Assembly: GCA_016198885.1 (NCBI GenBank)
Contig: JACQHV010000022.1
Span: 1-5,799 of the forward strand
Direction: 5' to 3'
DNA length: 5,799 bases
From: Gammaproteobacteria bacterium
GTDB lineage: Bacteria; Pseudomonadota; Gammaproteobacteria; Eutrophobiales; Eutrophobiaceae
Shown: positions 1 to 5,799 of the stretch, piece by piece
How positions within the stretch are numbered: the first letter of the stretch is position 1
Layout: each line of letters begins with the position of its first letter
The notes under the pieces: generated by a model
The model's database searches: none
Seen by the model: only the letters and a program-made list of their open reading frames with translations
What the model was told of the DNA's origin: nothing
Program-made: the position numbers and the translations under genes

Positions 1-891
1 ACATGGTTTGTGCCAACATTTAGGCAATGGATTACACAATTATATCCAAAACCAGAAATCTTAATTGAACCTTTTGCAGGGGGTGGAATCATTAGCCTTA
101 CTGCACTATTCGAAAATTCTGTAACTAAAGCAATCATGGTTGAACTTGATGACGATATAGCTGCTGTCTGGAAAACAGTAGTTGATGGTAACGCTGATTG
201 GCTAGCTGAACGTATCCTTTCATTTGAGATAAGTAGAGAATCGGTTATCGATGAAATTTCTAAAACTCCTCGCAACATAAAAGAGAAAGCATTTCAGACC
301 ATTTTGAAAAATAGAACATATCATGGCGGAATTTTAGCTGCTGGGTCTGGTTTACTTAAACATGGAGAGAATGGTAAGGGAATTCACTCTCGGTGGTATC
401 CTATAACTTTGGCAAAAAGATTTATAAATCTAATGAAAATTGCAAATAAAATAGACTTTCGTTGTGAAGATGGTCTTGATGTTATTCGTGAATTTCAGTC
501 TGTTCGTAATGCAATATTCTTTATAGATCCTCCATATACAGCAGGAGGAAAAAAGGCTGGTAAACGATTATATAAATATTACGAACTCAACCATGAAAAG
601 TTATTTACAATGTGTGAAGCTATCGAAGGTGATTTTCTCATGACCTATGATGATGCTGAAGAAGTAAAGGTAATGGCCCGATATCATGGCTTTCAAATGC
701 GGTTAATTCCCATGACAAACACACATCATGCAACCATGAAAGAATTAGTGGTAGGAAAAAATTTGAAATGGATGGATCAATTCCCTGCAGTACATGAACC
801 GAAAACGAAATATCAAATACGGAAAAAACAAAGACAGCGTCAGGTTAAACGGTCAAACGATACACGCAGCCATCGTTCTCGAACTGGTTAG
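1..891 (+). CDS. D12-class DNA adenine (N6) methyltransferase, 5'-truncated by window edge
   Basis: This enzyme would transfer a methyl group from SAM to the N6 of adenine in a specific DNA site, as the modification arm of a restriction system or as an orphan methylase. Counting from the GTG at 10, the SAM-binding motif is IEPFAGGG (residues 19-26). An acidic VELDDD stretch follows at 44-49, then NRTYHGG (101-107) and the catalytic DPPY in FIDPPYT (171-177). The reading frame is open to base 1 and the first codons give TWFVP. In D12 enzymes a YPGGK-type motif normally sits just before this, so I take the GTG at 10 as internal and the true start as lying left of the window. The C-terminus (about 265-293) is strongly basic, possibly a DNA-contacting tail. 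Base composition is much more AT-rich than the genes downstream, suggesting transfer. The family call is firm; the recognition site and any partner nuclease cannot be read here. Confidence 0.9.
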   Translation, partial: TWFVPTFRQWITQLYPKPEILIEPFAGGGIISLTALFENSVTKAIMVELDDDIAAVWKTVVDGNADWLAERILSFEISRESVIDEISKTPRNIKEKAFQTILKNRTYHGGILAAGSGLLKHGENGKGIHSRWYPITLAKRFINLMKIANKIDFRCEDGLDVIREFQSVRNAIFFIDPPYTAGGKKAGKRLYKYYELNHEKLFTMCEAIEGDFLMTYDDAEEVKVMARYHGFQMRLIPMTNTHHATMKELVVGKNLKWMDQFPAVHEPKTKYQIRKKQRQRQVKRSNDTRSHRSRTG

Positions 892-952
892 TAAAGACTT
901 TTATAATCGTGCGATAAAGGTGACCGATATATTTTTCGCAAAATAATTTCCA

Positions 953-979
953 AATGAAATATACTTTCAATATTTCATT
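953..979. repeat. Perfect 10-bp inverted repeat in AT-rich spacer
   Basis: The arms aatgaaatat (953-962) and atatttcatt (970-979) are perfect reverse complements around a 7-base loop. The repeat lies between the stop of the adenine methylase (891) and the ATG of the next gene (997). It could be an operator or a weak transcript-end hairpin. It is AT-only apart from one G-C pair per arm and lacks a clean T-tract, so a standard intrinsic terminator is doubtful. The rest of 892-996 is AT-rich with nothing else recognisable. Confidence 0.4.
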
Positions 980-1413
980 AATACATTTTGTTCTGCATGA
1001 AGCCATCTCAGTTTCAGGATCATTTCTCCAGCGTGGCCGATCAATATGCCCAGTTCAGGCCGCGTTATCCTTCTTCTCTTTTTGAGTATCTCGCCTCGCT
1101 AACATCAAATCACGATCTGGCGTGGGACTGTGCGACAGGGAATGGTCAGGCGGCGGTGGCGCTTGCTGCACACTTTAAACACGTCATCGCGACTGACGCC
1201 AGCACGGGGCAGATTGCAAACGCCGAACAGAACCCATATTTAGAGTATCGGGTGACTGCTGCGGAGAAAAGCGGGCTGGATTCCGGTTCAATTGATCTGA
1301 TCACCGTTGCGCAGGCATTGCACTGGTTTGATTTGACTGCCTTTTATGCAGAAGTTCGCCGGGTACTGAAACCAGGTGGAATACTCGCTGTCTGGTCCTA
1401 CGGACGGATGGAA

Positions 1414-1474
1414 CTTGAATTGCCCAAGGTACAAACCCTTCTGGATCATTTCTATTCCGACACAGTCAGCCCGT
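1414..1474 (+). repeat. 61-bp direct tandem repeat, copy 1
   Basis: This is the first of two adjacent identical 61-base units inside the methyltransferase gene. It starts at cttgaattgc and ends at cagcccgt, encoding residues LELPKV to VSP in the original frame. The flanking bases (a before copy 1, t before copy 2; c after copy 1, a after copy 2) do not extend the match. The unit length is not a multiple of three, which explains the frameshift. Confidence 0.97.
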
Positions 1475-1535
1475 CTTGAATTGCCCAAGGTACAAACCCT
1501 TCTGGATCATTTCTATTCCGACACAGTCAGCCCGT
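1475..1535 (+). repeat. 61-bp direct tandem repeat, copy 2
   Basis: This is the second identical unit, directly abutting the first. Its opening cttgaa supplies the premature TGA (1477-1479) when read in the upstream frame. It is followed by actgg, which joins to agcccgt to encode SPYW in the frame of the gene's C-terminal half. Confidence 0.97.
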
Positions 1536-1970
1536 ACTGGCCTCCGGAACGCAGGCTGGTGGAGGAAGGTTACCGCACGCTGGAATTTCCCTTTGAAGAG
1601 ATCGAACCACCCGCGTTCACAATGGAGGCGGCAATGACGCTTGATGAAATCATGGGTTATTTGCGCACCTGGTCGGCCACACTACGTTACCAGGAAAAAC
1701 ATGGAAAAGATCCTGTTCCGGAATTAATGCAGGAAATTAAAAAGGTGTGGGATGACCTCGATCTTCCCATGACAATCAACTGGCCCCTCTCCCTTCGCAT
1801 CGGATGTATGCCTGCTTGAACTGCTATATAACCGATAATTATTTCACCTAATCTCCCACTTCCCGGATTGCACATTGGCGCAGCGCAAATTGTCAGTTTC
1901 TTGAAATTGCAGTGATATCTTCCTCATGTCAGAATGGCGTGGATTTTTTGCAACATTCAATAATTAAAAA

Positions 1971-1975
1971 AGGAG
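1971..1975 (+). promoter_or_regulatory. Ribosome binding site that fixes the SRPBCC gene start
   Basis: AGGAG lies 8 bases before the ATG at 1984. It decides between that ATG and the in-frame GTG at 1912, which has no such site and would place 24 non-signal-like residues before the signal peptide. The rest of the 1820-1983 gap shows no promoter or terminator that I can support. Confidence 0.85.
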
Positions 1976-1983
1976 AAATTCTC

Positions 1984-2487
1984 ATGTTTTACAAATTTCT
2001 GGCCATACCAGCCTCATTTCTCATTGCAACAGCAGCTTTCTCTGCGGGTAACCTTGCCGTAACCAAGTACGCGGAGGTGAATGCCCCCGCTGCCGCGGTA
2101 TGGGCAAAGGTGAAGGATTTCAACGCACTCAATGGCTGGCATCCTGCTGTCGCCAAGGATGAGATCGTTGAAGGTGAAAATAATCAGGTAGGCGCCGTGC
2201 GATTATTGACATTGGGCGACGGCGGCACTATCAGGGAAAAATTACTCGCCTGGGACGATGCGGGTATGAACCTGACCTACAACATTCTGGAGGGCGTGCT
2301 GCCGGTCAGTGACTATGAATCAACCATCAAGGTTGAAGCAATATCCGATACAAGCACCAAGGTCACCTGGACAGGATCATTCAACCATGGAAACGGCGCG
2401 GATGATCAAGCAGCCATGGATGCCATCAGCGGTGTCTATCAGGGTGGACTCGACAATCTACAGAAGATCATGGATGGCCAGCAGTAA
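1984..2487 (+). CDS. Exported SRPBCC-fold (START/polyketide cyclase-like) protein
   Basis: This is a 167-residue protein with an N-terminal Sec-type signal (hydrophobic residues 6-18, likely cleavage after AFSA or nearby), so it should act in the periplasm. The mature part looks like an SRPBCC or polyketide-cyclase-2 domain. It has the early NAPAAAVWAKVKDFNALNGWHP-type segment (33-54), a VGAVRLLTLGDGG strand pair (69-81), a REKLLAWDD turn (84-92) and a long C-terminal helix (about 141-163) that would close the ligand cavity. The family binds hydrophobic small molecules; the ligand here is unknown and no catalytic residues can be assigned. It starts 164 bases after the broken methyltransferase and has its own good ribosome binding site, so it can be expressed independently of the disrupted gene. 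The family call is fairly sure; the function is not. Confidence 0.8.
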   Translation: MFYKFLAIPASFLIATAAFSAGNLAVTKYAEVNAPAAAVWAKVKDFNALNGWHPAVAKDEIVEGENNQVGAVRLLTLGDGGTIREKLLAWDDAGMNLTYNILEGVLPVSDYESTIKVEAISDTSTKVTWTGSFNHGNGADDQAAMDAISGVYQGGLDNLQKIMDGQQ

Positions 2488-2631
2488 ACGTTTCAGATTT
2501 CATAAATAATACCCCGGCTCGCGTATCATTGAACACACAAGACCGGGCACCTAAAAATAATCAACATCACAGAAAATCAGTATCCGCCAGTCTTGGCAGA
2601 ATAACTAACGGCTTCGATCAAGAGAAGTGCA

Positions 2632-2652
2632 GTCCGCCAGTTGCCCGCGGAC
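2632..2652. repeat. Short inverted repeat upstream of the Cys-rich gene
   Basis: gtccgc (2632-2637) and gcggac (2647-2652) are perfect reverse complements with a 9-base spacer, 25 bases before the preferred GTG start. The element tccgccagt also occurs as a direct repeat at 2583-2591 and 2633-2641. Either could be a regulator site for the metal genes. The matches are short enough to be chance, and no known copper-regulator consensus was recognised. The rest of 2488-2676 shows no gene or clear terminator. Confidence 0.25.
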
Positions 2653-2676
2653 ACATTTAGGTGTATTAAAGGTGAT

Positions 2677-3069
2677 GTGAAAAAGTTTCACCCCCTCATA
2701 GTGTTGGTGGTTTGCTGGACGCTGGCATTTCAGTTGCTTGCAGCAACAGTCAGCAGCGGTTGCCGGCATGAGCAGCAATTGAATCACGGCGAGCGTGCAA
2801 TGCTGCACACCGAGTCTCCCATCCCTTCAGCATCACCACATAGCGGACATCATGATGCGGGATGCAAGCAACCGGATCAAAAACACACCACTTGCCAGTG
2901 TGGCTGTTATTGCGCCGGTGTCTGCCTGCATGTATGTCACAGCGCAAGCATTACTGTGTCTCTGGAAATCACGGCACAACCTGTCGTGAATACTGTGTTT
3001 ACAGTAATTAACTATTCATACTCTACAGGCCATTATCCCCTGATTTACCGACCACCCTCCGTTTCCTGA
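2677..3069 (+). CDS. Cys/His-rich exported or membrane-anchored protein, DUF2946/CopL-like candidate
   Basis: This is a small protein, 130 residues from the GTG at 2677. It has a short positively charged N-terminus (VKKFH), one hydrophobic segment (about residues 7-25) that should act as a signal peptide or anchor, and a His-rich stretch (HSGHHDAGC, 55-63). A dense cysteine cluster follows, CQCGCYC then CxxxCxxxCH (73-88). The C-terminus ends YRPPSVS, recalling the RPP ending of small DUF2946-like proteins found beside copper genes. The ligand pattern suggests soft-metal binding, probably Cu(I), in the periplasm. The frame extends upstream to a TTG at 2641. I prefer GTG 2677 because it puts the basic residues directly before the hydrophobic segment and has AAGG four bases upstream; this spacing is short, so the start is uncertain. 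It lies 67 bases before the TolC-like gene. No enzyme motif is seen and the function is inferred from composition and neighbours. Confidence 0.65.
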   Translation: MKKFHPLIVLVVCWTLAFQLLAATVSSGCRHEQQLNHGERAMLHTESPIPSASPHSGHHDAGCKQPDQKHTTCQCGCYCAGVCLHVCHSASITVSLEITAQPVVNTVFTVINYSYSTGHYPLIYRPPSVS

Positions 3070-3094
3070 TTCAGTTTTACTGTTCGTTAATGGC

Positions 3095-3109
3095 AGCGCA
3101 TATGGCGCT
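3095..3109. repeat. Short inverted repeat just before the TolC-like gene
   Basis: agcgc (3095-3099) and gcgct (3105-3109) flank a 5-base centre. An outer pair, actgt (3079-3083) and acagt (3110-3114), surrounds them imperfectly. This could form a small hairpin in the leader between the Cys-rich gene and the TolC-like gene. It may also be chance. Confidence 0.2.
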
Positions 3110-3136
3110 ACAGTGAACCGTATTCAGGAGATGCTT

Positions 3137-4582
3137 ATGTCCTTTTATAAAATGTGTTTTGTACTTGCTGCATCCGCTCTCACCGGCTGCGCGAGCGTGC
3201 CGCAAGGCGCCGATTTCACCGAGATTGAGCAATTAGTTGGCGAACGACTTACACAAAAAGTGCATTGGTATCAAGGCGGCCCGGAAGACGCCGCAGTTGA
3301 GCAGGCACTTCAGGGTTTGCTTACCGAGCCGCTGACCTTACAGTCTGCAGTACAGATAGCACTCCTTGGCAACCGCCGGTTGCAGGCGGAGTATGAAGAA
3401 CTCGGTATTGCCCAGGCCGATCTTGTACAGGCCGGGTTGCTTAGCAATCCGACGTTGTTTGCGAGCGTCCGATTCCCCCATGACGGTGGACGGACTAATA
3501 ATGAATTTGGCCTCGCCCAGAATTTCCTTGATCTATTACTGCTCCCTGCACGCCAGCGGATTGCGGCAGCTGAATTCGAACGCGCAAAGCTGCGCGTGGC
3601 AAACGCCGTGCTTGATCTTGCATCCGAAGTGATGACCGTGTTTTACAAAGTTCAGGGCGCAGCGCAACTGGTCGAGGTGTTGAACGTTGCCAATGATTCG
3701 GCGCAGGCTTCATATGCACTCGCGCAGCGCTTTGAGGAAGCCGGTAACCTCAGCGAACGTCAACTGGCCCAGGAACGTAGTGCAGCGGCTGAAACTCATG
3801 CCGAACTCGCGCGGGCACACGCCGGACTACAGGCTATGCGTAATAATCTAAGCCGCCTGTTCGGTCTGGGTGACATATCACATGACTGGACGTTGGCTGA
3901 ACAGTTGCCGGAAATTCCCGCCACCGATCCGGACCCGAAGGTTGCCGAGTCCTTTGCACTTGAACACCGGCTTGATCTCGCAGAAATGCGCAGGGAAATT
4001 GCACAACTCACTGACGCACTCAACATCACCCGCAGTTACCGTTTAATCGGCGGCGCGAGTGTAGGCATCGACAGTGAGCGCGATATTGACGGCACACATG
4101 TGACTGGTCCGAATTTTTCCGTGGAGCTACCGATCTTTGATCAGCGCCAGGCGGAAATCGCCCGGCTTGAATCTCTACAGCGTCAGAGTGAGGCACGCGT
4201 GGTAATGCTGGAAGCCGGGATTCGGTCGGAAGTGCACGCTGCGCTCAACCGCATCAATGCAGCACGCACGCTGGTGGAACATTACCGCGATGAGGTGGTG
4301 CCAGCGGGTGAGCAAGTGGTGAAATTCACCCAGCAGGAACAGAATTATATGCTGGTGGATGTGTTCGAACTGCTGTTTGCCCAGCGTCAGGCACGTGCTG
4401 CCTATCGCGGTTATATAGAAGCGGTACGGGATTACTGGGTGGCGCGTGCAGAATTACAACTTGTCGCAGGTGGCGGCAGCGTCCCTGAGGCCGCACCCAT
4501 CCGGCATGAACAGATGCAAGACACGCAACAAATCAAATCAGAACAGGATTCGCGGGACATGTCCCACGATATGCAACATTGA
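3137..4582 (+). CDS. TolC-family outer-membrane factor lipoprotein with metal-ligand-rich tail
   Basis: This is a 481-residue outer-membrane channel protein of the TolC/OEP (CusC-like) family, which forms trimeric ducts for export across the outer membrane. The signal peptide ends in a lipobox, LTGC, with the lipidated Cys at residue 18. The first OEP repeat runs from about PLTLQSAVQIAL (65-76) to 240 and the second from about 265 to 445. Both are long Ala/Gln/Arg-rich helices with strand-forming segments such as NPTLFASVRFP and GPNFSVELPIFDQ. The usual family core ends near residue 445. An extra tail (about 457-481) carries HEQMQ and MSHDMQH, unusual for TolC proteins and suited to Cu binding. 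I chose ATG 3137 because AGGAG (3126-3130) sits 6 bases upstream and the signal peptide fits; GTG 3113 and ATG 3131 are in frame but less likely. The oxidase gene follows 12 bases later. No inner-membrane pump or adaptor is visible, so its partner is unknown. Confidence 0.9.
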   Translation: MSFYKMCFVLAASALTGCASVPQGADFTEIEQLVGERLTQKVHWYQGGPEDAAVEQALQGLLTEPLTLQSAVQIALLGNRRLQAEYEELGIAQADLVQAGLLSNPTLFASVRFPHDGGRTNNEFGLAQNFLDLLLLPARQRIAAAEFERAKLRVANAVLDLASEVMTVFYKVQGAAQLVEVLNVANDSAQASYALAQRFEEAGNLSERQLAQERSAAAETHAELARAHAGLQAMRNNLSRLFGLGDISHDWTLAEQLPEIPATDPDPKVAESFALEHRLDLAEMRREIAQLTDALNITRSYRLIGGASVGIDSERDIDGTHVTGPNFSVELPIFDQRQAEIARLESLQRQSEARVVMLEAGIRSEVHAALNRINAARTLVEHYRDEVVPAGEQVVKFTQQEQNYMLVDVFELLFAQRQARAAYRGYIEAVRDYWVARAELQLVAGGGSVPEAAPIRHEQMQDTQQIKSEQDSRDMSHDMQH

Positions 4583-4586
4583 GAGG
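4583..4586 (+). promoter_or_regulatory. Ribosome binding site of the multicopper oxidase
   Basis: GAGG directly follows the TGA of the TolC-like gene and lies 8 bases before the oxidase ATG at 4595. The 12-base gap leaves no room for a promoter, so the two genes are very probably translated from one transcript. Confidence 0.75.
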
Positions 4587-4594
4587 TATCTACG

Positions 4595-5799
4595 ATGATA
4601 ACACGACGAGAATGGCTGTTTTCTACAGGTGCAGGTCTGATCGGATTGAATCTTTTGCGCCGCGCCCATGCGCAGGAAATTGTAGCGGAGATAAAAACAG
4701 ATTCTGCAACTCCCCGCCCGTCCGGGCAAAATTATGTACCGGTCCACACACTTAACGGCCGGACGCTGCCTTACAAGATGAAAAACGGTGTGAAGGAATT
4801 TCACCTGATTGCCGAAGAGATAGAACATGAATTTGCTCCGGGCAGCAAAGCGAAATGCTGGGGATATAACGGCACAACGCCAGGACCGACGATTGAGGCA
4901 GTGGAAGGCGATCGGGTACGAATACTGGTTACCAATAAATTGCCCGAGCACACTACCATTCATTGGCATGGCGTTCTGCTGCCTTCGGGTATGGATGGAG
5001 TCGGCGGGCTCTCACAACCGCATATTAAACCGGGCGAAACCTTTGCCTATGAATTTACCCTGCGCCAGCATGGTACGCAGATGTATCACCCGCATGCCGA
5101 TGAGATGGTGCAAATGGCGGTCGGGATGATGGGGATGTTTATTATTCATCCCAAGGACGGCGAAGAAGTGCCGATCGATCGAGACTACTGTTTCCTGCTG
5201 CACAACTGGGCGTTGCATCCCGGTACCTACCGGCCGGATCCCTCAATATTGCAGGATTTTGATCTCTGGACGTTTAATAGCAAGGTGTTTCCCGCAATTG
5301 ATCCCATTGTGGCCAAAACAGGAGAGCGTGTGCGCATTCGTATGGGGAACCTCTCGATGTGGAACCACCCTATTCACCTGCATGGACACCAGTACTGGGT
5401 GACCGGTTCGGATGGAGGACGTTGGCCGAGTTCTCTGTGGCGAACGGAGACAACAGAAATCGTCGGCGTTGGTCAAACCCGGGACATCGAGTTCATCGCC
5501 TACCCCGGTGATTGGGCGCTCCATTGCCACATGGCGCATCATGTCATGAACGCAATGGGTCACGGTATCGCCAATCCTCTCGGAGTTAATCAGCGCGTCA
5601 TCGCCGGGAAGATCAAATCATTGCTGCCGGGTTACGTCCCCATGGGCGAAGGCGGCATGTCCGAGCACGCGGAGCACCTGGCAATGTCACAAATGAGCGA
5701 TATGAAAATGGAAGGTATGGAGGGTATGAGTGGCATGCATCATGGTATGCATCACGGCGCCGGTTTTGAAGGCCCGCGTAACACGCTGCCGATGATGAC
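4595..5799 (+). CDS. Tat-exported two-domain multicopper oxidase, 3'-truncated by window edge
   Basis: This is a blue-copper oxidase that would couple oxidation of a substrate (likely Cu(I) given its neighbours, or phenolics) to reduction of O2 to water in the periplasm. The N-terminus TRREWLF plus a hydrophobic stretch ending RAHAQ is a twin-arginine signal, suggesting export already folded with copper. All four copper-motif blocks are present: HWHG (123-126), YHPH (164-167), HPIHLHGH (258-265) and HCHMAHH with Met321 (310-321). Type 1 ligands are therefore H258, C311, H316 and M321, in the second domain only. Only 187 residues separate HWH and HCH, too few for a three-domain CueO or CopA type. 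This points to the two-domain, small-laccase-like class with type 1 copper in domain 2. After residue 350 comes a Met/His-rich tail with MEGM, GMHHGMHHG and similar units. The frame is still open at the last base (401 codons seen). Confidence 0.93.
   Translation, partial: MITRREWLFSTGAGLIGLNLLRRAHAQEIVAEIKTDSATPRPSGQNYVPVHTLNGRTLPYKMKNGVKEFHLIAEEIEHEFAPGSKAKCWGYNGTTPGPTIEAVEGDRVRILVTNKLPEHTTIHWHGVLLPSGMDGVGGLSQPHIKPGETFAYEFTLRQHGTQMYHPHADEMVQMAVGMMGMFIIHPKDGEEVPIDRDYCFLLHNWALHPGTYRPDPSILQDFDLWTFNSKVFPAIDPIVAKTGERVRIRMGNLSMWNHPIHLHGHQYWVTGSDGGRWPSSLWRTETTEIVGVGQTRDIEFIAYPGDWALHCHMAHHVMNAMGHGIANPLGVNQRVIAGKIKSLLPGYVPMGEGGMSEHAEHLAMSQMSDMKMEGMEGMSGMHHGMHHGAGFEGPRNTLPMM
5642..5758 (+). other. Met/His-rich tail region of the multicopper oxidase
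   Basis: Residues 350-388 contain more than ten Met and several His, with short near-repeats such as MKMEGMEGM and MHHGMHH. Such stretches bind Cu(I) or Ag(I) in copper-resistance proteins. Here the stretch follows the catalytic core instead of lying inside it, and a different sequence (FEGPRNTLPMM) follows before the window ends. Confidence 0.8.

Larger units (their letters stand above)
997..1819 (+). pseudogene. Class I SAM-dependent methyltransferase (type 11-like), frameshifted by a 61-bp tandem duplication
   Basis: The N-terminal part (997-1479) has a Rossmann methyltransferase core. It contains the SAM-binding DCATGNG loop (residues 44-50), ATDAS at the end of strand 2 (65-69), SIDLITVAQALHWFD (98-112) and the LKPGG post-core motif (124-128). 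A second copy of bases 1414-1474 then shifts the frame, and TGA at 1477-1479 ends the product after 160 residues. The C-terminal part continues in another frame from 1475 to 1819 (SPYWPPERR, then LRTWSATLRY, ending near WPLSLRIG), as expected for the tail of this family. Deleting one copy gives one continuous frame of 253 residues. I chose the ATG at 997 over the in-frame TTG at 988 because family members usually begin just before the DHFSSVADQY region; no strong ribosome binding site is seen for either. The substrate is unknown, probably a small molecule. As written the gene should be non-functional, although the repeat could revert. Confidence 0.85.

Noticed and set aside
1376..1474. Start of a separate gene at the ATG at 1376 in the shifted frame
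   Set aside because: Before 1475 this frame reads the first repeat and its upstream bases out of phase. It becomes sensible only from copy 2 onwards, so it is the 3' half of the broken methyltransferase and not an independent gene.
1380..1560. Insertion sequence or target-site duplication as the cause of the repeat
   Set aside because: The copies abut directly with no inserted element, and 61 bases is far longer than usual target duplications.
1912..1983. GTG start at 1912 for the SRPBCC protein
   Set aside because: The ATG at 1984 has AGGAG at proper spacing and begins a clean signal peptide.
2515..2560. Possible terminator from ccccgg and ccgggc segments
   Set aside because: The pairing is short with a long loop and no T-tract follows.
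2600..2700. CueR/MerR-type copper operator
   Set aside because: No dyad with the expected 19-20 base promoter spacer and consensus arms could be recognised.
4538..4969. A 143-residue open frame on the minus strand
   Set aside because: It lies opposite the oxidase start and the end of the TolC-like gene, whose motifs are unmistakable; its translation has no recognisable domain.
5243..5563. A 106-residue open frame on the minus strand
   Set aside because: It is antisense to the HPIHLHGH and HCH copper motifs of the oxidase and has no recognisable domain.

Overview
The window (mid-GC overall, with an AT-rich left end) reads as accessory or boundary chromosomal DNA of a Gram-negative proteobacterium. 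The evidence is a lipoprotein-type TolC outer-membrane factor, a periplasmic Tat-exported oxidase and Shine-Dalgarno starts. A betaproteobacterium or gammaproteobacterium fits; a Nitrosomonas-like host is only a guess. All recognised genes are on the + strand and both ends of the window cut through a gene.

Left part (1-996): the 3' part of an AT-rich D12-class DNA adenine methyltransferase, whose codon use differs clearly from everything to its right. This is consistent with a horizontally acquired modification enzyme. An AT-rich spacer with a perfect 10-bp inverted repeat follows. Middle (997-2487): a class I SAM-dependent methyltransferase gene split by a perfect 61-bp tandem duplication. 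The duplication shifts the frame and brings in a stop; removing either copy restores a continuous reading frame of 253 residues. Next comes a small exported SRPBCC-fold protein with a good ribosome binding site.

Right part (2677-5799): a probable copper-handling group of three genes. It comprises a short exported or membrane-anchored Cys/His-rich protein, a TolC-family outer-membrane lipoprotein with a His/Met/Asp tail, and a Tat-exported two-domain multicopper oxidase with a long Met/His-rich tail that runs off the right edge. The TolC and oxidase genes are 12 bases apart and almost certainly co-transcribed; the Cys-rich gene is 67 bases upstream. All three products carry extra metal-ligand-rich segments outside their core folds. 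This suggests a periplasmic unit that binds Cu(I), oxidises it and moves it outwards, but no inner-membrane pump or adaptor is visible in the window.

There is no gene-free stretch over 300 bases. The gaps are 892-996, 1820-1983, 2488-2676 and 3070-3136. I saw no tRNA, rRNA, CRISPR array, insertion sequence or convincing intrinsic terminator.
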